64,000 bases of DNA from Pseudolabrys taiwanensis (GTDB lineage Bacteria; Pseudomonadota; Alphaproteobacteria; Rhizobiales; Xanthobacteraceae): positions 3,224,001 through 3,288,000 of the forward strand of contig NZ_CP031417.1 in the NCBI RefSeq assembly GCF_003367395.1. Reading direction: 5' to 3'. This document shows, one piece after another, positions 1-9,618 of this stretch. The first letter of the stretch is position 1, and the number at the start of each line of letters is the position of its first letter. The notes under the pieces are model-generated. The model had not been told where the DNA came from, made no database searches, and saw only the letters and a program-made list of their open reading frames with translations. Made by a program: the position numbers and the translations under genes.

Positions 1-1
1 T

Positions 2-370
2 CCCTGGGAGCTCTCGGGCGGCATGCAGCAGCGCGCATCTTTGTGCCGGGCATTGATCCACGAGCCGCAGCTCCTGATGCTGGACGAGCCGTTCGGCGCG
101 CTCGACGCTTTCACGCGCGAGGAGCTGTGGTGCGTCATCCGCGATCTGCATGCGTCGCGTAAAATCACCGTCATTCTCGTCACGCATGACCTGCGCGAGG
201 CCGTGTTCTTGGCTGACCGCGTGTTCGTGATGTCGGCGCGGCCGGGCCGCGTCGTGGTGGAACGCAAAATCGACATGCCACGACCGCGCGATCTCGAAGT
301 CACGTACACACCGGAATTCCAGGACATCGTGCATGAACTGCGCGCGCACATCGTGAAGGCGCGCCAATGA
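2..370 (+). CDS. ABC transporter ATP-binding protein, 3' part (nitrate/sulfonate/taurine type)
   Basis: The gene begins before the window; only the C-terminal part of the nucleotide-binding domain is visible. The first full codons read into the ABC signature LSGGMQQR, followed by Walker B (LLMLDEPFGALD) and the H-loop (VTHD). The pattern EPFGALDAFTR with a short tail is typical of the NitT/TauT/SsuB ATPases that energise import of nitrate, taurine, sulfonates or pyrimidine precursors. The stop overlaps the start of the next permease gene (ATGA), so the two are translationally coupled. The substrate cannot be told from this fragment. Confidence 0.93.
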   Translation, partial: PWELSGGMQQRASLCRALIHEPQLLMLDEPFGALDAFTREELWCVIRDLHASRKITVILVTHDLREAVFLADRVFVMSARPGRVVVERKIDMPRPRDLEVTYTPEFQDIVHELRAHIVKARQ

Positions 371-1137
371 AGCAGTCCCTGCTCATCCGCCTTTCGCCCT
401 GGCTGTTCACCGTCGGCCTCTTCGTCGTGTGGGAAGCGGCTGTTTACATCCTCAAGATTCCCGTCTTCTTCCTGCCGCCGCCGACCGCAATCGCGCAGGC
501 CTTCGTCGACTATTCCGGGCCGATCATCCGCAACTCCTGGATCACGCTCGAAACCACGATGATCGGCTTCGGTCTGGCGGTGGGCTTCGGCATGCTGCTC
601 GGACTTCTGGTCGGCTGGTCCCGCGCGATTTACGCGGGCCTCTACCCGCTAATGATCGGCTTCAATGCCATCCCGAAGGTCGCGGTGGTTCCGATCCTGG
701 TGCTCTGGTTCGGCATCGGCTTCATCCCGGCCGTGCTCACGGCCTTCCTGATCTCGTTCTTTCCGATCGTGGTGAACGTCGCGACGGGGTTGGCGACCAT
801 CGAGCCCGAACTTGAAGACGTGCTGAAGGCACTCGGCGCGAGCAAGCTCGACATCATGCGCAAGGTCGGCATCCCGCGTACGCTGCCTTACTTCTTCGGC
901 TCGCTGAAGATCGCGATCACGCTCGCGTTTGTCGGTTCGGTGATCTCGGAAAGCGTTGCCTCGAACTACGGCATCGGCAACCTGATGCTGCAGGCGCAGG
1001 CGCAATTTCAAGTGCCGCTGATCTTCGCAGGGCTCGTCGTGCTCGCGATCGAGGGCATCGCGATGTATGCGGCGATGGCCTTCCTCGAAAAGCGGATGAC
1101 CGGCTGGGCGCAGCGTTCCGGCTTCGGCCAGAACTGA
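367..1137 (+). CDS. ABC transporter permease (SsuC/TauC/NrtB family)
   Basis: A 256-residue inner-membrane permease with about six hydrophobic segments. It has the EAA-type coupling loop (LKALGASKLDIMRKVGIP, around residues 156-173) that contacts the ATPase. Length and motif fit the NitT/TauT/SsuC family. It overlaps the preceding ATPase gene by four bases and is the last gene of that operon; the binding protein is probably upstream of the window. Only 4 bp separate its stop from the stop of the convergent LysR gene. Candidate substrates for the family are sulfonates, taurine, nitrate or hydroxymethylpyrimidine; the sequence does not decide. Confidence 0.93.
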   Translation: MKQSLLIRLSPWLFTVGLFVVWEAAVYILKIPVFFLPPPTAIAQAFVDYSGPIIRNSWITLETTMIGFGLAVGFGMLLGLLVGWSRAIYAGLYPLMIGFNAIPKVAVVPILVLWFGIGFIPAVLTAFLISFFPIVVNVATGLATIEPELEDVLKALGASKLDIMRKVGIPRTLPYFFGSLKIAITLAFVGSVISESVASNYGIGNLMLQAQAQFQVPLIFAGLVVLAIEGIAMYAAMAFLEKRMTGWAQRSGFGQN

Positions 1138-1141
1138 TGCG

Positions 1142-2056
1142 TCAGGCTGCGGATTCGTGGGCCCGGGCAAACCCGTTGGATAACTGAGCGCTGGCCGGGC
1201 CAAAGAGCATGTTCGCGATCTCGTCGGCCAGCTGCTCATAGCTGGCGCGGGCACCGCCCTCGCGCACATAGATGCCACTGTAGAGCGGCGGCAGGATGGG
1301 CAGCGGCGTGTCCTCCCAGACCGGCAAGCCCACCGCCCTCGCACGGCGGCGCGAAATCGGCATCACGCCAAGACCGGCGGCCACCGCGTTGCTCAGGCTG
1401 TACATGCTCGGACTCGTGAACACATCCTCCCAGTGCAATCCCGCTTCGCGCAGCATCTGAACCGCCAACCGGCGGTAGGTCGATGAGTCGCCGCCTGAGA
1501 CAAGCGGCACGGGATCGGAGGGATCGAAGCGCATGCTGGGGCTACGCACCCACACGACCTCCTGCTCGACCAGGTGGCGAGCATCGTGTGGTGGCGCCAT
1601 CGTCTGCGCGACCATCACGTCGATCTCGCCGTTATGAAGCTGGCGTACCAACGGGTCGTAAGGCTGTGTACGGACGCTGAAGCGCACGTCGGGCCAGCGC
1701 GCCCGGAAGCGGGCGAGCGTGTCCGGCAAGTACGAGGCGATGAAATCGCTCGGCGTACCGATGCGGATCAGCAGTTCGGCTTTGCTTTCCGTGCCGCGGA
1801 CGCCAAGCGCCAAGATCTGATCGTTGATGGAGAGAAGCCGGCGCGCCTGCGAAACCACCGATTGGCCGTGTGCCGTCAGGCTGACGCCCTGCACACGGCG
1901 ATCGAACAGGTCCGTGCCCAACAGGAACTGCAGCCGTTTGATTTGCGCGCTAACAGCCGGCTGGGTGATGCCGAGAAACGCCGCAGCCTTGGTATAGCTG
2001 CGCAAATCCACGACAGCGACGAGCGTACGCAGGAGGTCGGTCGGGATGTTCGTCAT
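1142..2056 (-). CDS. LysR family transcriptional regulator
   Basis: A 304-residue LysR-type regulator. The N-terminal winged helix-turn-helix (about residues 5-63, with SYTKAAAFLGITQPAVSAQI) is followed by a periplasmic-binding-protein-like effector domain (about 90-295). The ATG has a plausible AAGGA upstream. It converges on the ABC permease and lies downstream of the thiolase gene on the same strand, separated by 190 bp that must hold its promoter. The target is unknown. The neighbouring ABC transporter and thiolase are both candidates, but neither is in the usual divergent arrangement. Confidence 0.93.
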   Translation of the reverse strand: MTNIPTDLLRTLVAVVDLRSYTKAAAFLGITQPAVSAQIKRLQFLLGTDLFDRRVQGVSLTAHGQSVVSQARRLLSINDQILALGVRGTESKAELLIRIGTPSDFIASYLPDTLARFRARWPDVRFSVRTQPYDPLVRQLHNGEIDVMVAQTMAPPHDARHLVEQEVVWVRSPSMRFDPSDPVPLVSGGDSSTYRRLAVQMLREAGLHWEDVFTSPSMYSLSNAVAAGLGVMPISRRRARAVGLPVWEDTPLPILPPLYSGIYVREGGARASYEQLADEIANMLFGPASAQLSNGFARAHESAA

Positions 2057-2246
2057 ACGATGCCCGTCCTTCTTTCAAGCCAATCAGAGCCAAGTCGCGA
2101 AACGAAAACTTCCTTCAACGTAACTTAATGTAACACGTATTCCGGCACGATCAATTTGACATCCCACAAACGGTTGGGGCTACAACTAATTGCCAATGAC
2201 GCACGCAGCGCGCGAGCAAAATCAGCCAAGTAGTAATCGGGCGGTA

Positions 2247-3413
2247 CTATTTTATCCGCTCGAGAATGCTGACGTAGTTCGCCACCGCGGCACCACCCAT
2301 GTTGAAGATGCCCGCCAGTTGCGCATCCTTCACCTGTAGATCGCCGGCGCTTTGCATAAGCTGCATCGCAGCAAGGGCGTGCATCGACACGCCTGTCGCG
2401 CCGATCGGATGACCTTTCGCCTTCAGGCCACCCGATGGATTGACCGGCAGCTTGCCATCTTTCTGCGTCCAGCCTTCCTTGACGGCGATTGCGCCCTGCC
2501 CCTCCGGTGTCAGTCCCATCGCTTCGTATTCGATGAGCTCTGCGATGGTGAAGCAGTCATGCGTTTCGACCAACGACAAATCGTCGAGCGAAAGGCCGGA
2601 CTTCGCCAGCGCGCGTTGCCACGCGAGCGCGCAACCTTCGAATTTCAGAATGTCGCGCTTCGACATCGGCAGGAAATCCTGCACGTGCTCGGCCGCGCGG
2701 ATGGCGACGGCCTTCTTCATGCGGAGGGCGGTCTCGATGTCGGCAAGCACGACCGCCGCGGCACCGTCGGACACAAGCGAGCAATCGGTCCGCTTGAGCG
2801 GACCCGCGACGAAGGGGTTCTTGTCACTCTCGGTGCGGCAAAATTCGTAACCCAAGTCCTTGCGCATCTGCGCGTAAGGATTGCCGACGCCGTTCTTGTG
2901 ATTCTTCGCGGCGATCATCGCCAGCGCGTCCGACTGGTCGCCGTATTTCTGGTAGTAAAGACCGGCGATCTTGCCGAACAGGCCGGCGAAGCCACCTTCG
3001 ACCTCGGCCTCTTCGCGCACATAGGACGCCTTCAAGAGGTTGCGGCCGATTTCCGGCCCCGGCGTCGTCGTCATCTGCTCGACGCCGACCGCCAGCACGA
3101 TACGGGCGGCACGCGCATCGATTGACTTGATGCCCTGGTGCACGGCGGCCGACCCGGTGGCACAGGCGTTCTCCACCCGCAAAGCACGCTTGAACCTCAA
3201 ATCGGGCGAAGCCTGTAGCACCAGCGAGGCGGTAAAATCCTGGGGTGAGAACCCTGCATTGAAATGGCCGAGGATGATCTCGTCGACGTCCTGGGCGGCA
3301 ATCCCGGCGTCCGCGAGAGCCTGTTCCGTGACCTTAACGATCAGGCTTTCGACGCTTTCGCCCGAAAGTTTACCGAAGGGGGAATGGGCCCAGCCCACGA
3401 TGGCGGCGGTCAT
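2247..3413 (-). CDS. Thiolase family protein (acetyl-CoA acetyltransferase, SCP-x-like)
   Basis: A 388-residue thiolase. The nucleophilic cysteine is Cys84 in ENACATGS, and the C-terminal half has THDCF and the GHPIGATG histidine motif. The last motif is NMGG rather than the CxG of classical biosynthetic thiolases, which fits the SCP-x/non-decarboxylating thiolase-like group. Members cleave or form 3-ketoacyl-CoA, often in side-chain or aromatic catabolism. The ATG is preceded by GAGGAG at good spacing. No DUF35 OB-fold partner gene, which often accompanies this group, is adjacent. It appears monocistronic, with the LysR gene downstream. Confidence 0.9.
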   Translation of the reverse strand: MTAAIVGWAHSPFGKLSGESVESLIVKVTEQALADAGIAAQDVDEIILGHFNAGFSPQDFTASLVLQASPDLRFKRALRVENACATGSAAVHQGIKSIDARAARIVLAVGVEQMTTTPGPEIGRNLLKASYVREEAEVEGGFAGLFGKIAGLYYQKYGDQSDALAMIAAKNHKNGVGNPYAQMRKDLGYEFCRTESDKNPFVAGPLKRTDCSLVSDGAAAVVLADIETALRMKKAVAIRAAEHVQDFLPMSKRDILKFEGCALAWQRALAKSGLSLDDLSLVETHDCFTIAELIEYEAMGLTPEGQGAIAVKEGWTQKDGKLPVNPSGGLKAKGHPIGATGVSMHALAAMQLMQSAGDLQVKDAQLAGIFNMGGAAVANYVSILERIK

Positions 3414-3590
3414 GGAAGTCTCCTCTGCCGAACTTTGGTCGTATTGGTCGGCGATTGAGCGGCAGTCACCATAAAATCACAGGGTGACGGGGCCAGCTTT
3501 GCCTCTTCTTTGAAGCTTAGATAACCTAGCAGCAATGTCTTTGGAACTCCCCCCACGCGCGGGCATGGGAGCCCACCGGAATCGCGAACG

Positions 3591-4895
3591 ATGAGCTTTG
3601 GTTTGAGCCCCCGCCTTCGCGCCCTATTCGTGGCCCTCGCCGCCGGCGCCCTCTCCGCCGCCGCTGCCGCGCCGGCCCACGCCGAAGCCCAGCTCCTGAT
3701 CGAAGCCGCGACCGGCAAGGTGCTGCACGCCGAGAATGCGACCTATCCTTGGTACCCGGCCTCGGTGACCAAGCTCATGACCACCTACACGGTGCTGCGT
3801 GAGATCAAAGAAGGCCGCCTGACATTCAATACACTGCTGACCGTCACGCGCGACGCCGCCGCGCAGCAGCCGACGAAGATGGGCTTCAAGGTCGGCACCA
3901 CCGTGACGGTCGACAACGCACTCAAGATGCTGCTGGTGAAATCGGCGAACGACATCGCGGTGGCGATCGCCGAAGGCGTCGGCGGTTCGCTCGAGGGTTT
4001 CGCCGACAAGATGAACGCCAATGCGCGGCGGCTCGGTATGACGCAGTCGCACTTCGTCAATCCAAACGGCCTACCGGCGGAGAACCATGTCACCTCCGCG
4101 CGCGATCTCGGCATTCTGGCGCGTGCGCTGATCCTCGAATTCCCGCAATACGATTTCTATTGGCACATCTCCTCGATCCGCTACGGCAACCGGGTGATAC
4201 GCAACTACAATTCGCTGATCGACCGCTATCCCGGCGCCGACGGCATGAAGACCGGCTTCATCTGCGCCTCAGGCTACAATCTGGTCGCGTCGGCCACGCG
4301 CAACGGACGGCGCTTGATCGCGATCGTTCTCGGGGCATGGTCGGGCGCCGTGCGCGCTCAGAAGGCGGCGCAGTTGCTCGAGCGTGGCTTCAATAGCGGC
4401 GGCCTCACCTGGCTGACGCCATCGCTCGGCACCGTCGATGCGCTGGCGCCGATCGATGCCCAGCCGCCCAATCTGCGCGACGAGATGTGCGGCGGCCACC
4501 GCCGTAAGCCGCCCTCTGAAGAGAACGAGGAAGAGGGACCGGACGAAGCCGCTTCGGCCGCCAACGCGACCGGCGATAGCGGCAACGGGCAGGCCTTCAT
4601 GCTGTCGGCTTTGAAGCCCGCGGCCGGCAAGTTCGTGCTCGGCCCGCCGGTCGAGACGACGCCGCCGATCACTGTCTTCACCGGGCCGGCCGACCATCCG
4701 GACGCGGTGCCGCAGGTTGCGACCGGCGGGGGCAAGAAGAAAAAGAAGGTGGCAGCCAAAACCGACGGGAAGCCCGAGAGCAGGCCGGCGCAGACGGGTG
4801 ACAACAAGTCCAAACCCGCCGCGAAGCCGAGTGCGAAGAAGCCCGCGCAAGGCGCCAAACCCGCCAAGCCGAAAGTTTCTTCGACCAATCAATGA
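3591..4895 (+). CDS. D-alanyl-D-alanine carboxypeptidase (penicillin-binding protein, S11 family)
   Basis: A serine D,D-carboxypeptidase that trims the terminal D-Ala from peptidoglycan stem peptides in the periplasm. An N-terminal signal peptide (cleavage near AHA-EA, residue 31) precedes the three catalytic motifs: SVTK (58-61), SAN (118-120) and KTG (220-222). After about residue 270 the sequence is not an obvious PBP5 C-terminal domain. It becomes low-complexity and ends in a Lys/Ala/Pro-rich tail (about 375-434) instead of an amphipathic membrane anchor. The tail may bind the anionic wall or envelope. The stop overlaps the next gene by four bases. Confidence 0.92.
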   Translation: MSFGLSPRLRALFVALAAGALSAAAAAPAHAEAQLLIEAATGKVLHAENATYPWYPASVTKLMTTYTVLREIKEGRLTFNTLLTVTRDAAAQQPTKMGFKVGTTVTVDNALKMLLVKSANDIAVAIAEGVGGSLEGFADKMNANARRLGMTQSHFVNPNGLPAENHVTSARDLGILARALILEFPQYDFYWHISSIRYGNRVIRNYNSLIDRYPGADGMKTGFICASGYNLVASATRNGRRLIAIVLGAWSGAVRAQKAAQLLERGFNSGGLTWLTPSLGTVDALAPIDAQPPNLRDEMCGGHRRKPPSEENEEEGPDEAASAANATGDSGNGQAFMLSALKPAAGKFVLGPPVETTPPITVFTGPADHPDAVPQVATGGGKKKKKVAAKTDGKPESRPAQTGDNKSKPAAKPSAKKPAQGAKPAKPKVSSTNQ

Positions 4896-6058
4896 CCACC
4901 GCTGACGATAGCGTGAACCGGCGCAAGCCGCCGGTGCCCATTCCGCTCACCGTGCTCACCGGCTTCCTGGGCGCCGGAAAAACTACGCTCCTCAACAAGC
5001 TGCTTAAAGATCCGGCCCTCGCCGACACAGCGGTCATCATCAACGAGTTCGGCGAGGTCTCGCTCGATCACTTGCTGGTCGAGTATGTCGGCGACAACAT
5101 GGTGCTGCTGCAATCCGGTTGTCTATGCTGCACGCTGCGCGGTGATCTGGTGGACGGGCTCGAAAAGCTGCTGCGCGATCTCGACAACCGCCGCCTGACT
5201 TTCAAGCGCGTGTTGCTCGAAACGACCGGACTCGCCGATCCAGCGCCGGTGTTGCACACGGCGATGTCGCATCCCTATCTCATGCTGCGCTTCCGCCTCA
5301 ACGGCGTCGTCACGGTGGTCGATGCCGTGAACGGCGAAGCGACGCTCGACGCCCATCAGGAGGCGGTGAAGCAAGCGGCCATGGCCGACCGCATCGTACT
5401 GACCAAGACTGACATGGCGACTTCGGCGCAGCAGGAGGGTATCCGCGCCCGCCTGCATGGGCTCAACCCCGCTGCGCCAATCCTTGACGCCGCCATCGGC
5501 GAGACGACTGCCGAGCGGATTCTCAACAGCGGGCTCTACGATCCCGAGCGCAAGATTCCCGACGTAAAGCGTTGGCTGGCCGAGGAAGCCTATGCCGATG
5601 CGCACGCGCATCAGCATTCGCACGGCCACCCTCACAAGCACGACCACGCTCATCACGATCACGACCACCTCGACCGTAACCGGCACGACGACCACATCGG
5701 CTCTTTTGTCATCGCGACCGATCAGGCGATCCCGGCCGGGACCTTGGAGATGTTTTTGGAGCTGCTGCGGGCCAATTACGGCGCGCAGCTGCTGCGCCTG
5801 AAGGGCATCGTCAAACTCGCCGAAATGCCGGACACGCCCATCGTCGTGCACGGGGTCCAGCATGTTTTCCACCCGCCGGCCCGACTCGAGCGCTGGCCGG
5901 ACGACGACCATCGGACCCGTCTGGTCTTCATCACCCGCGACCTGCCCGAACGCACCGTGCGCGACCTGTTCAACGCCTTCATGGGCGTTCCCGGCGTCGA
6001 CCGCCCGGACCGCGCCGCACTCACCGACAACCCGCTGGTCCCGTTCGGCGGCCGCTGA
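4892..6058 (+). CDS. CobW/COG0523 family GTP-binding metallochaperone
   Basis: A 388-residue G3E GTPase. Walker A is GFLGAGKT (24-31), the metal-binding CxCC motif is CLCC (77-80), and the guanine-specificity motif is TKTD (171-174). A histidine-rich stretch (about 238-268) links to the CobW C-terminal domain. Family members deliver zinc or other metals to client enzymes, or act in cobalamin synthesis. No cobalamin gene is near, so a general zinc-chaperone role is more likely. It overlaps the D,D-carboxypeptidase gene by four bases (ATGA), so the two are co-translated, though a functional link is not evident. Confidence 0.92.
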   Translation: MTTADDSVNRRKPPVPIPLTVLTGFLGAGKTTLLNKLLKDPALADTAVIINEFGEVSLDHLLVEYVGDNMVLLQSGCLCCTLRGDLVDGLEKLLRDLDNRRLTFKRVLLETTGLADPAPVLHTAMSHPYLMLRFRLNGVVTVVDAVNGEATLDAHQEAVKQAAMADRIVLTKTDMATSAQQEGIRARLHGLNPAAPILDAAIGETTAERILNSGLYDPERKIPDVKRWLAEEAYADAHAHQHSHGHPHKHDHAHHDHDHLDRNRHDDHIGSFVIATDQAIPAGTLEMFLELLRANYGAQLLRLKGIVKLAEMPDTPIVVHGVQHVFHPPARLERWPDDDHRTRLVFITRDLPERTVRDLFNAFMGVPGVDRPDRAALTDNPLVPFGGR

Positions 6059-6150
6059 CCGGCCTTGCGCGACAAGCTGACTCGCCTGATGCTGGCGCAA
6101 AACGAACGCCGGTCACGCAACTTTAATGGCCGGCGGCTAGGGGATACGCC

Positions 6151-7836
6151 ATGGAACGGATCTGGCTGCGACACTACCCGCCGGGCGTGCCGGCGGACAT
6201 CGACCCATCGCGCTATCCCTCCCTGGTGGCGATGTTCGAAGAGAGCTTCAGGGCCAATGGCGATCGGCCGGCCCTGATCTGCATGGGCAAAGCGGTGACC
6301 TATGCCGAGGTCGACGCGGCGTCGCAGGCATTCGGCGCTTGGCTGCAGAGCCGCGGCCTACCGCGCGGCAGCCGCATCGCGCTGATGATGCCGAACGTGT
6401 TGCAGTATCCGGTGGCGATCATCGCTGTCCTGCGCGCCGGCTACACCGTGGTGAACGTCAATCCGCTCTATAAACCACGCGAGCTCGAGCTGCAGCTCAG
6501 CGACAGCGGCGCCGAAGCGATTGTCGTCCTGGAGAACTTCGCGTCGGTGTTGCAGGAAGCACTGCCGAAAACGGCCATCAAACACGTGATCGTCGCGAGC
6601 ATGGGCGACATGCTGGGCGCGACCAAGGGCTTCATCGTCAACGCCATCGTGCGCCACGTGAAGAAGATGGTGCCAGCCTACGATATTCCCGGCGCGGTCC
6701 ACTTCAACGACGTCATCGCCGCAGGCCGTGCGATGACCCTGATGCGACCGACGATTGGACCGGACGACATTGCCTTCCTGCAATACACCGGCGGCACCAC
6801 CGGCGTACCCAAAGGCGCGATGCTGTTGCATCGCAATCTGGCCGCCAACGTGGTGCAGGTCCAAGCGTGGCAGCAACCGCTCCTGGAGATGCCGCCGCCC
6901 GTCGATCGGCTGTTCATCGTCGCGGCCTTGCCGCTCTATCACATCTTCGCACTCACAGCGTGCTTCCTCTGGAGCGTGAGCACCGGTGGCACGTGCCTGC
7001 TCATCCCCAATCCCCGCGACATTCCCGGGCTGATCAAGGAGCTTTCGAAGTACAAAGTGAACTGCTTCCCGGCGGTGAACACGCTCTACAACGCGTTGTT
7101 GCACCATCCCAACTTCGGCAAAATCGATTGGAGCATGCTGAAATGCGCCGTCGGTGGCGGCATGGCGGTGCAAAAGACCGTCGCCGATGCATGGTTCAAG
7201 GCGACCGGCAAGCCGATCATCGAAGGATACGGCCTCTCGGAGACTTCGCCGGTGCTAACCTGCAATCGCGGTGACATCCCCGAATGGACCGGCACCATCG
7301 GATTTCCTTTTCCATCGACCGAGATCGTTATCCGCGACGACCATGGCCGGACCCTCCCGATCGGCGAGCAAGGCGAGATCTGCGCCCGAGGTCCGCAAGT
7401 GATGGCCGGTTACTGGCGCCGGCCGGACGAGACCGCGCTGGCGATGACGCCCGATGGATTCTTTCACACCGGCGACATTGGCGTCATGGACGAGATGGGC
7501 CGCGTACGCATCGTCGACCGCAAGAAGGATATGATCTCAGTATCGGGCTTCAAGGTCTTCCCGAACGAGGTCGAAGATGTGGCCATGAGTCAGGGTGGAT
7601 TGATCGAATGCGCCGTGATCGGCGTTCCCGATGAACATTCCGGCGAAACGCCGAAGCTTTACGCCGTGAAGAAAGACTCATCGCTCACTAGCGAGCAATT
7701 GCACGATTTCCTCAAAGCGCGACTTGCGAGTTACAAGGTGCCGCGTCAAATCGAATTCCGTACCGAACTGCCGAAGACGAATGTCGGCAAGATCCTGCGT
7801 CGCGCCCTGCGTGACGAAACCCGTGGTGCGGCATGA
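6151..7836 (+). CDS. fadD: Long-chain fatty-acid--CoA ligase (AMP-forming)
   Basis: A 561-residue ANL-superfamily enzyme that activates fatty acids to acyl-CoA through an acyl-AMP. The P-loop-like YTGGTTGVPKGA motif is near residue 211, the GYGLSETSP motif is present, and HTGDIG plus VDRKKDMI(S) mark the hinge. A C-terminal lysine lies in PKTNVGKILRR. Length and motifs match FadD. AGGGGATA gives a suitable ribosome site before the ATG. The stop overlaps the next gene (ATGA), so the DUF924 gene is co-expressed. It sits 92 bp after the CobW gene and could be in the same operon. Confidence 0.9.
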   Translation: MERIWLRHYPPGVPADIDPSRYPSLVAMFEESFRANGDRPALICMGKAVTYAEVDAASQAFGAWLQSRGLPRGSRIALMMPNVLQYPVAIIAVLRAGYTVVNVNPLYKPRELELQLSDSGAEAIVVLENFASVLQEALPKTAIKHVIVASMGDMLGATKGFIVNAIVRHVKKMVPAYDIPGAVHFNDVIAAGRAMTLMRPTIGPDDIAFLQYTGGTTGVPKGAMLLHRNLAANVVQVQAWQQPLLEMPPPVDRLFIVAALPLYHIFALTACFLWSVSTGGTCLLIPNPRDIPGLIKELSKYKVNCFPAVNTLYNALLHHPNFGKIDWSMLKCAVGGGMAVQKTVADAWFKATGKPIIEGYGLSETSPVLTCNRGDIPEWTGTIGFPFPSTEIVIRDDHGRTLPIGEQGEICARGPQVMAGYWRRPDETALAMTPDGFFHTGDIGVMDEMGRVRIVDRKKDMISVSGFKVFPNEVEDVAMSQGGLIECAVIGVPDEHSGETPKLYAVKKDSSLTSEQLHDFLKARLASYKVPRQIEFRTELPKTNVGKILRRALRDETRGAA

Positions 7837-8381
7837 CGGCAGAATTCTCAGCGGCGGATATCGTCACCTTCTGGCGCGAGGCCGGCCGGGACCGCTGGTT
7901 CAACAAGAACGCCGACTTCGACGCGGAAATAAGGCAGCGCTTCCTGACGGCGCACGAAGCCGCCGCGGCTGGTCAAGTGACGGCATGGGAAACGACCGCG
8001 GAAGGTGCACTGGCCTTGCTGATCCTGCTCGATCAGTTTCCCCGCAACATGTTCAGAGACAGCTCGCGCGCGTTCGCCACCGATCCGCTGGCCCGTACCA
8101 TCGCCGCCGGTGCGCTGGTACGCGGGTTCGACTCGCACGTACCGGCCGACATGCGGACGTTCTTCTACCTGCCCTTCGAGCACTCCGAGGACCTGGCCGA
8201 TCAGGAGCGCTGTATCGCGCTTTACAAAGCTGCCGGCGATGCCGACAACCTCAAATGGGCCGAGCTGCACGCCGACATCATTCGCCGCTTTGGACGCTTT
8301 CCGCACCGCAACGTGCTTCTTGGCCGCGCCAGCACGCCCGAGGAGCAGGCCTTCCTCGAGAGCGGCGGCTTCGCCGGCTGA
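7833..8381 (+). CDS. DUF924 family protein
   Basis: A 182-residue soluble protein of the DUF924 family (tetratricopeptide-like helical fold), recognised by the N-terminal FWREAG...RWF, the central LLDQFPRNMFR motif and the FYLPFEHSED motif. The biochemical role of the family is not established. It begins inside the stop codon of the fatty-acid CoA-ligase gene (4-bp overlap), so the two are translationally coupled. No signal peptide or membrane segment is visible. Confidence 0.88.
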   Translation: MTAEFSAADIVTFWREAGRDRWFNKNADFDAEIRQRFLTAHEAAAAGQVTAWETTAEGALALLILLDQFPRNMFRDSSRAFATDPLARTIAAGALVRGFDSHVPADMRTFFYLPFEHSEDLADQERCIALYKAAGDADNLKWAELHADIIRRFGRFPHRNVLLGRASTPEEQAFLESGGFAG

Positions 8382-8506
8382 CCCCCAACTAACGAATATG
8401 AACTGACGCCTAGGCGCGGCCCGAACGGCTGGGGTAGCATCGGGCTCAATGGCCGCTCGGGCAGGCCCAGAGAAAACGGCCGCGCCGGTAACACTTGGGG
8501 AGGACT

Positions 8507-9601
8507 ATGCGAAACATCCTATCCGCTGCACTTGTCAGCGCCGCGTTTGCCTTTGCAGGCATCGCCCACGCACAAACACCGCAAGGCTATCCGGCAGACT
8601 ACGCCAAGACAGTCGACGCGGCAAAAAAGGAGGGCAAGGTCATCGTCTATTCGACGACCGACGCCGCCTCCGCCAATGCCTTGGTAAAGGATTTCGAGCA
8701 GCTCTACCCGGGCGTAAAGGTCGAGTATTCGGACCTCAACTCGACCGAGCTTTACAACCGCTACATCGCCGAGGCCGCGGCCAACAACGGCACCGGCGAT
8801 GTGATCTGGTCGTCGGCCATGGACCTCCAGGTCAAGCTGGTCAATGACGGCCACGCGCTGACCTATGCCTCGCCGGAGCTCGCCGCGCTGCCGAAATGGG
8901 CGTCGTGGAAGGATCAGGCCTACGGTACGACCTATGAGCCGATCGCCTTCGTATACAACAAGCGCCTGGTGCCCGAGGCCGACGTGCCGAAGGACCACAC
9001 CGAGCTCTTGAAGCTGCTCACCGCCAAGCCCGACTTCTATAAAGGCAAGATCACGGCCTACGATCCAGAACGTTCTGGCGTCGGCTATCTCTTCTGCAAC
9101 GAGGATATCAAGTTCTTCCCCACTGCGTGGGATCTGTTCAAGGCCATGGGCAAGGCGCAGGCCAAGCTCTACACCTCGGCCGGCGCCATGATGGAGCGCG
9201 TTGCCTCGGGCGAACACCTGATCGCTTATGGCATCTTCGGCTCTTATGCGCTGTCGCGCTCGAAGAAGGACCCGAACATCGGCATCGTGCTGCCGAAGGA
9301 CTACACGATGGTGACCTCGCGCGTCGCCTTCATCTCCAAGCAGGCGCGGCATCCGAACGCGGCGAAGCTGTTCCTCGACTACGTGCTGTCGAAGCGCGGC
9401 CAGGAGATCATCGCCAACCAGGCCGATCTCTACTCGCTGCGCGCCGACGTCGACGGCGAGGCGACGCTCAAGGGCGTGACGCAGCGCATCGGCGACAAGG
9501 CACGCCCGGTGCCGATCGACCAAACCTTGCTCGACAACCTCGACCAGACCAAGCGCCTGGCCTTTCTCTCGAAGTGGCAGCAGGCGAAGAAGGGGCAGTG
9601 A
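8507..9601 (+). CDS. ABC transporter substrate-binding protein (ferric-iron/phosphonate type)
   Basis: A 364-residue periplasmic binding protein with a clear signal peptide (MRNILSAAL...AHA-QT). I chose the ATG at 8507 because GGGGAGGA lies just upstream and because it gives a normal signal peptide. The body (KEGKVIVYSTTD near the N-terminus) matches the AfuA/FbpA-like family. That family also includes binding proteins for 2-aminoethylphosphonate and other organic anions. It heads an operon with a double permease, an ATPase and a DapA-like enzyme. The catabolic partner suggests an organic substrate rather than iron, but this is inference. Confidence 0.9.
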   Translation: MRNILSAALVSAAFAFAGIAHAQTPQGYPADYAKTVDAAKKEGKVIVYSTTDAASANALVKDFEQLYPGVKVEYSDLNSTELYNRYIAEAAANNGTGDVIWSSAMDLQVKLVNDGHALTYASPELAALPKWASWKDQAYGTTYEPIAFVYNKRLVPEADVPKDHTELLKLLTAKPDFYKGKITAYDPERSGVGYLFCNEDIKFFPTAWDLFKAMGKAQAKLYTSAGAMMERVASGEHLIAYGIFGSYALSRSKKDPNIGIVLPKDYTMVTSRVAFISKQARHPNAAKLFLDYVLSKRGQEIIANQADLYSLRADVDGEATLKGVTQRIGDKARPVPIDQTLLDNLDQTKRLAFLSKWQQAKKGQ

Positions 9602-9618
9602 GTTTTCCCGACATCAGA

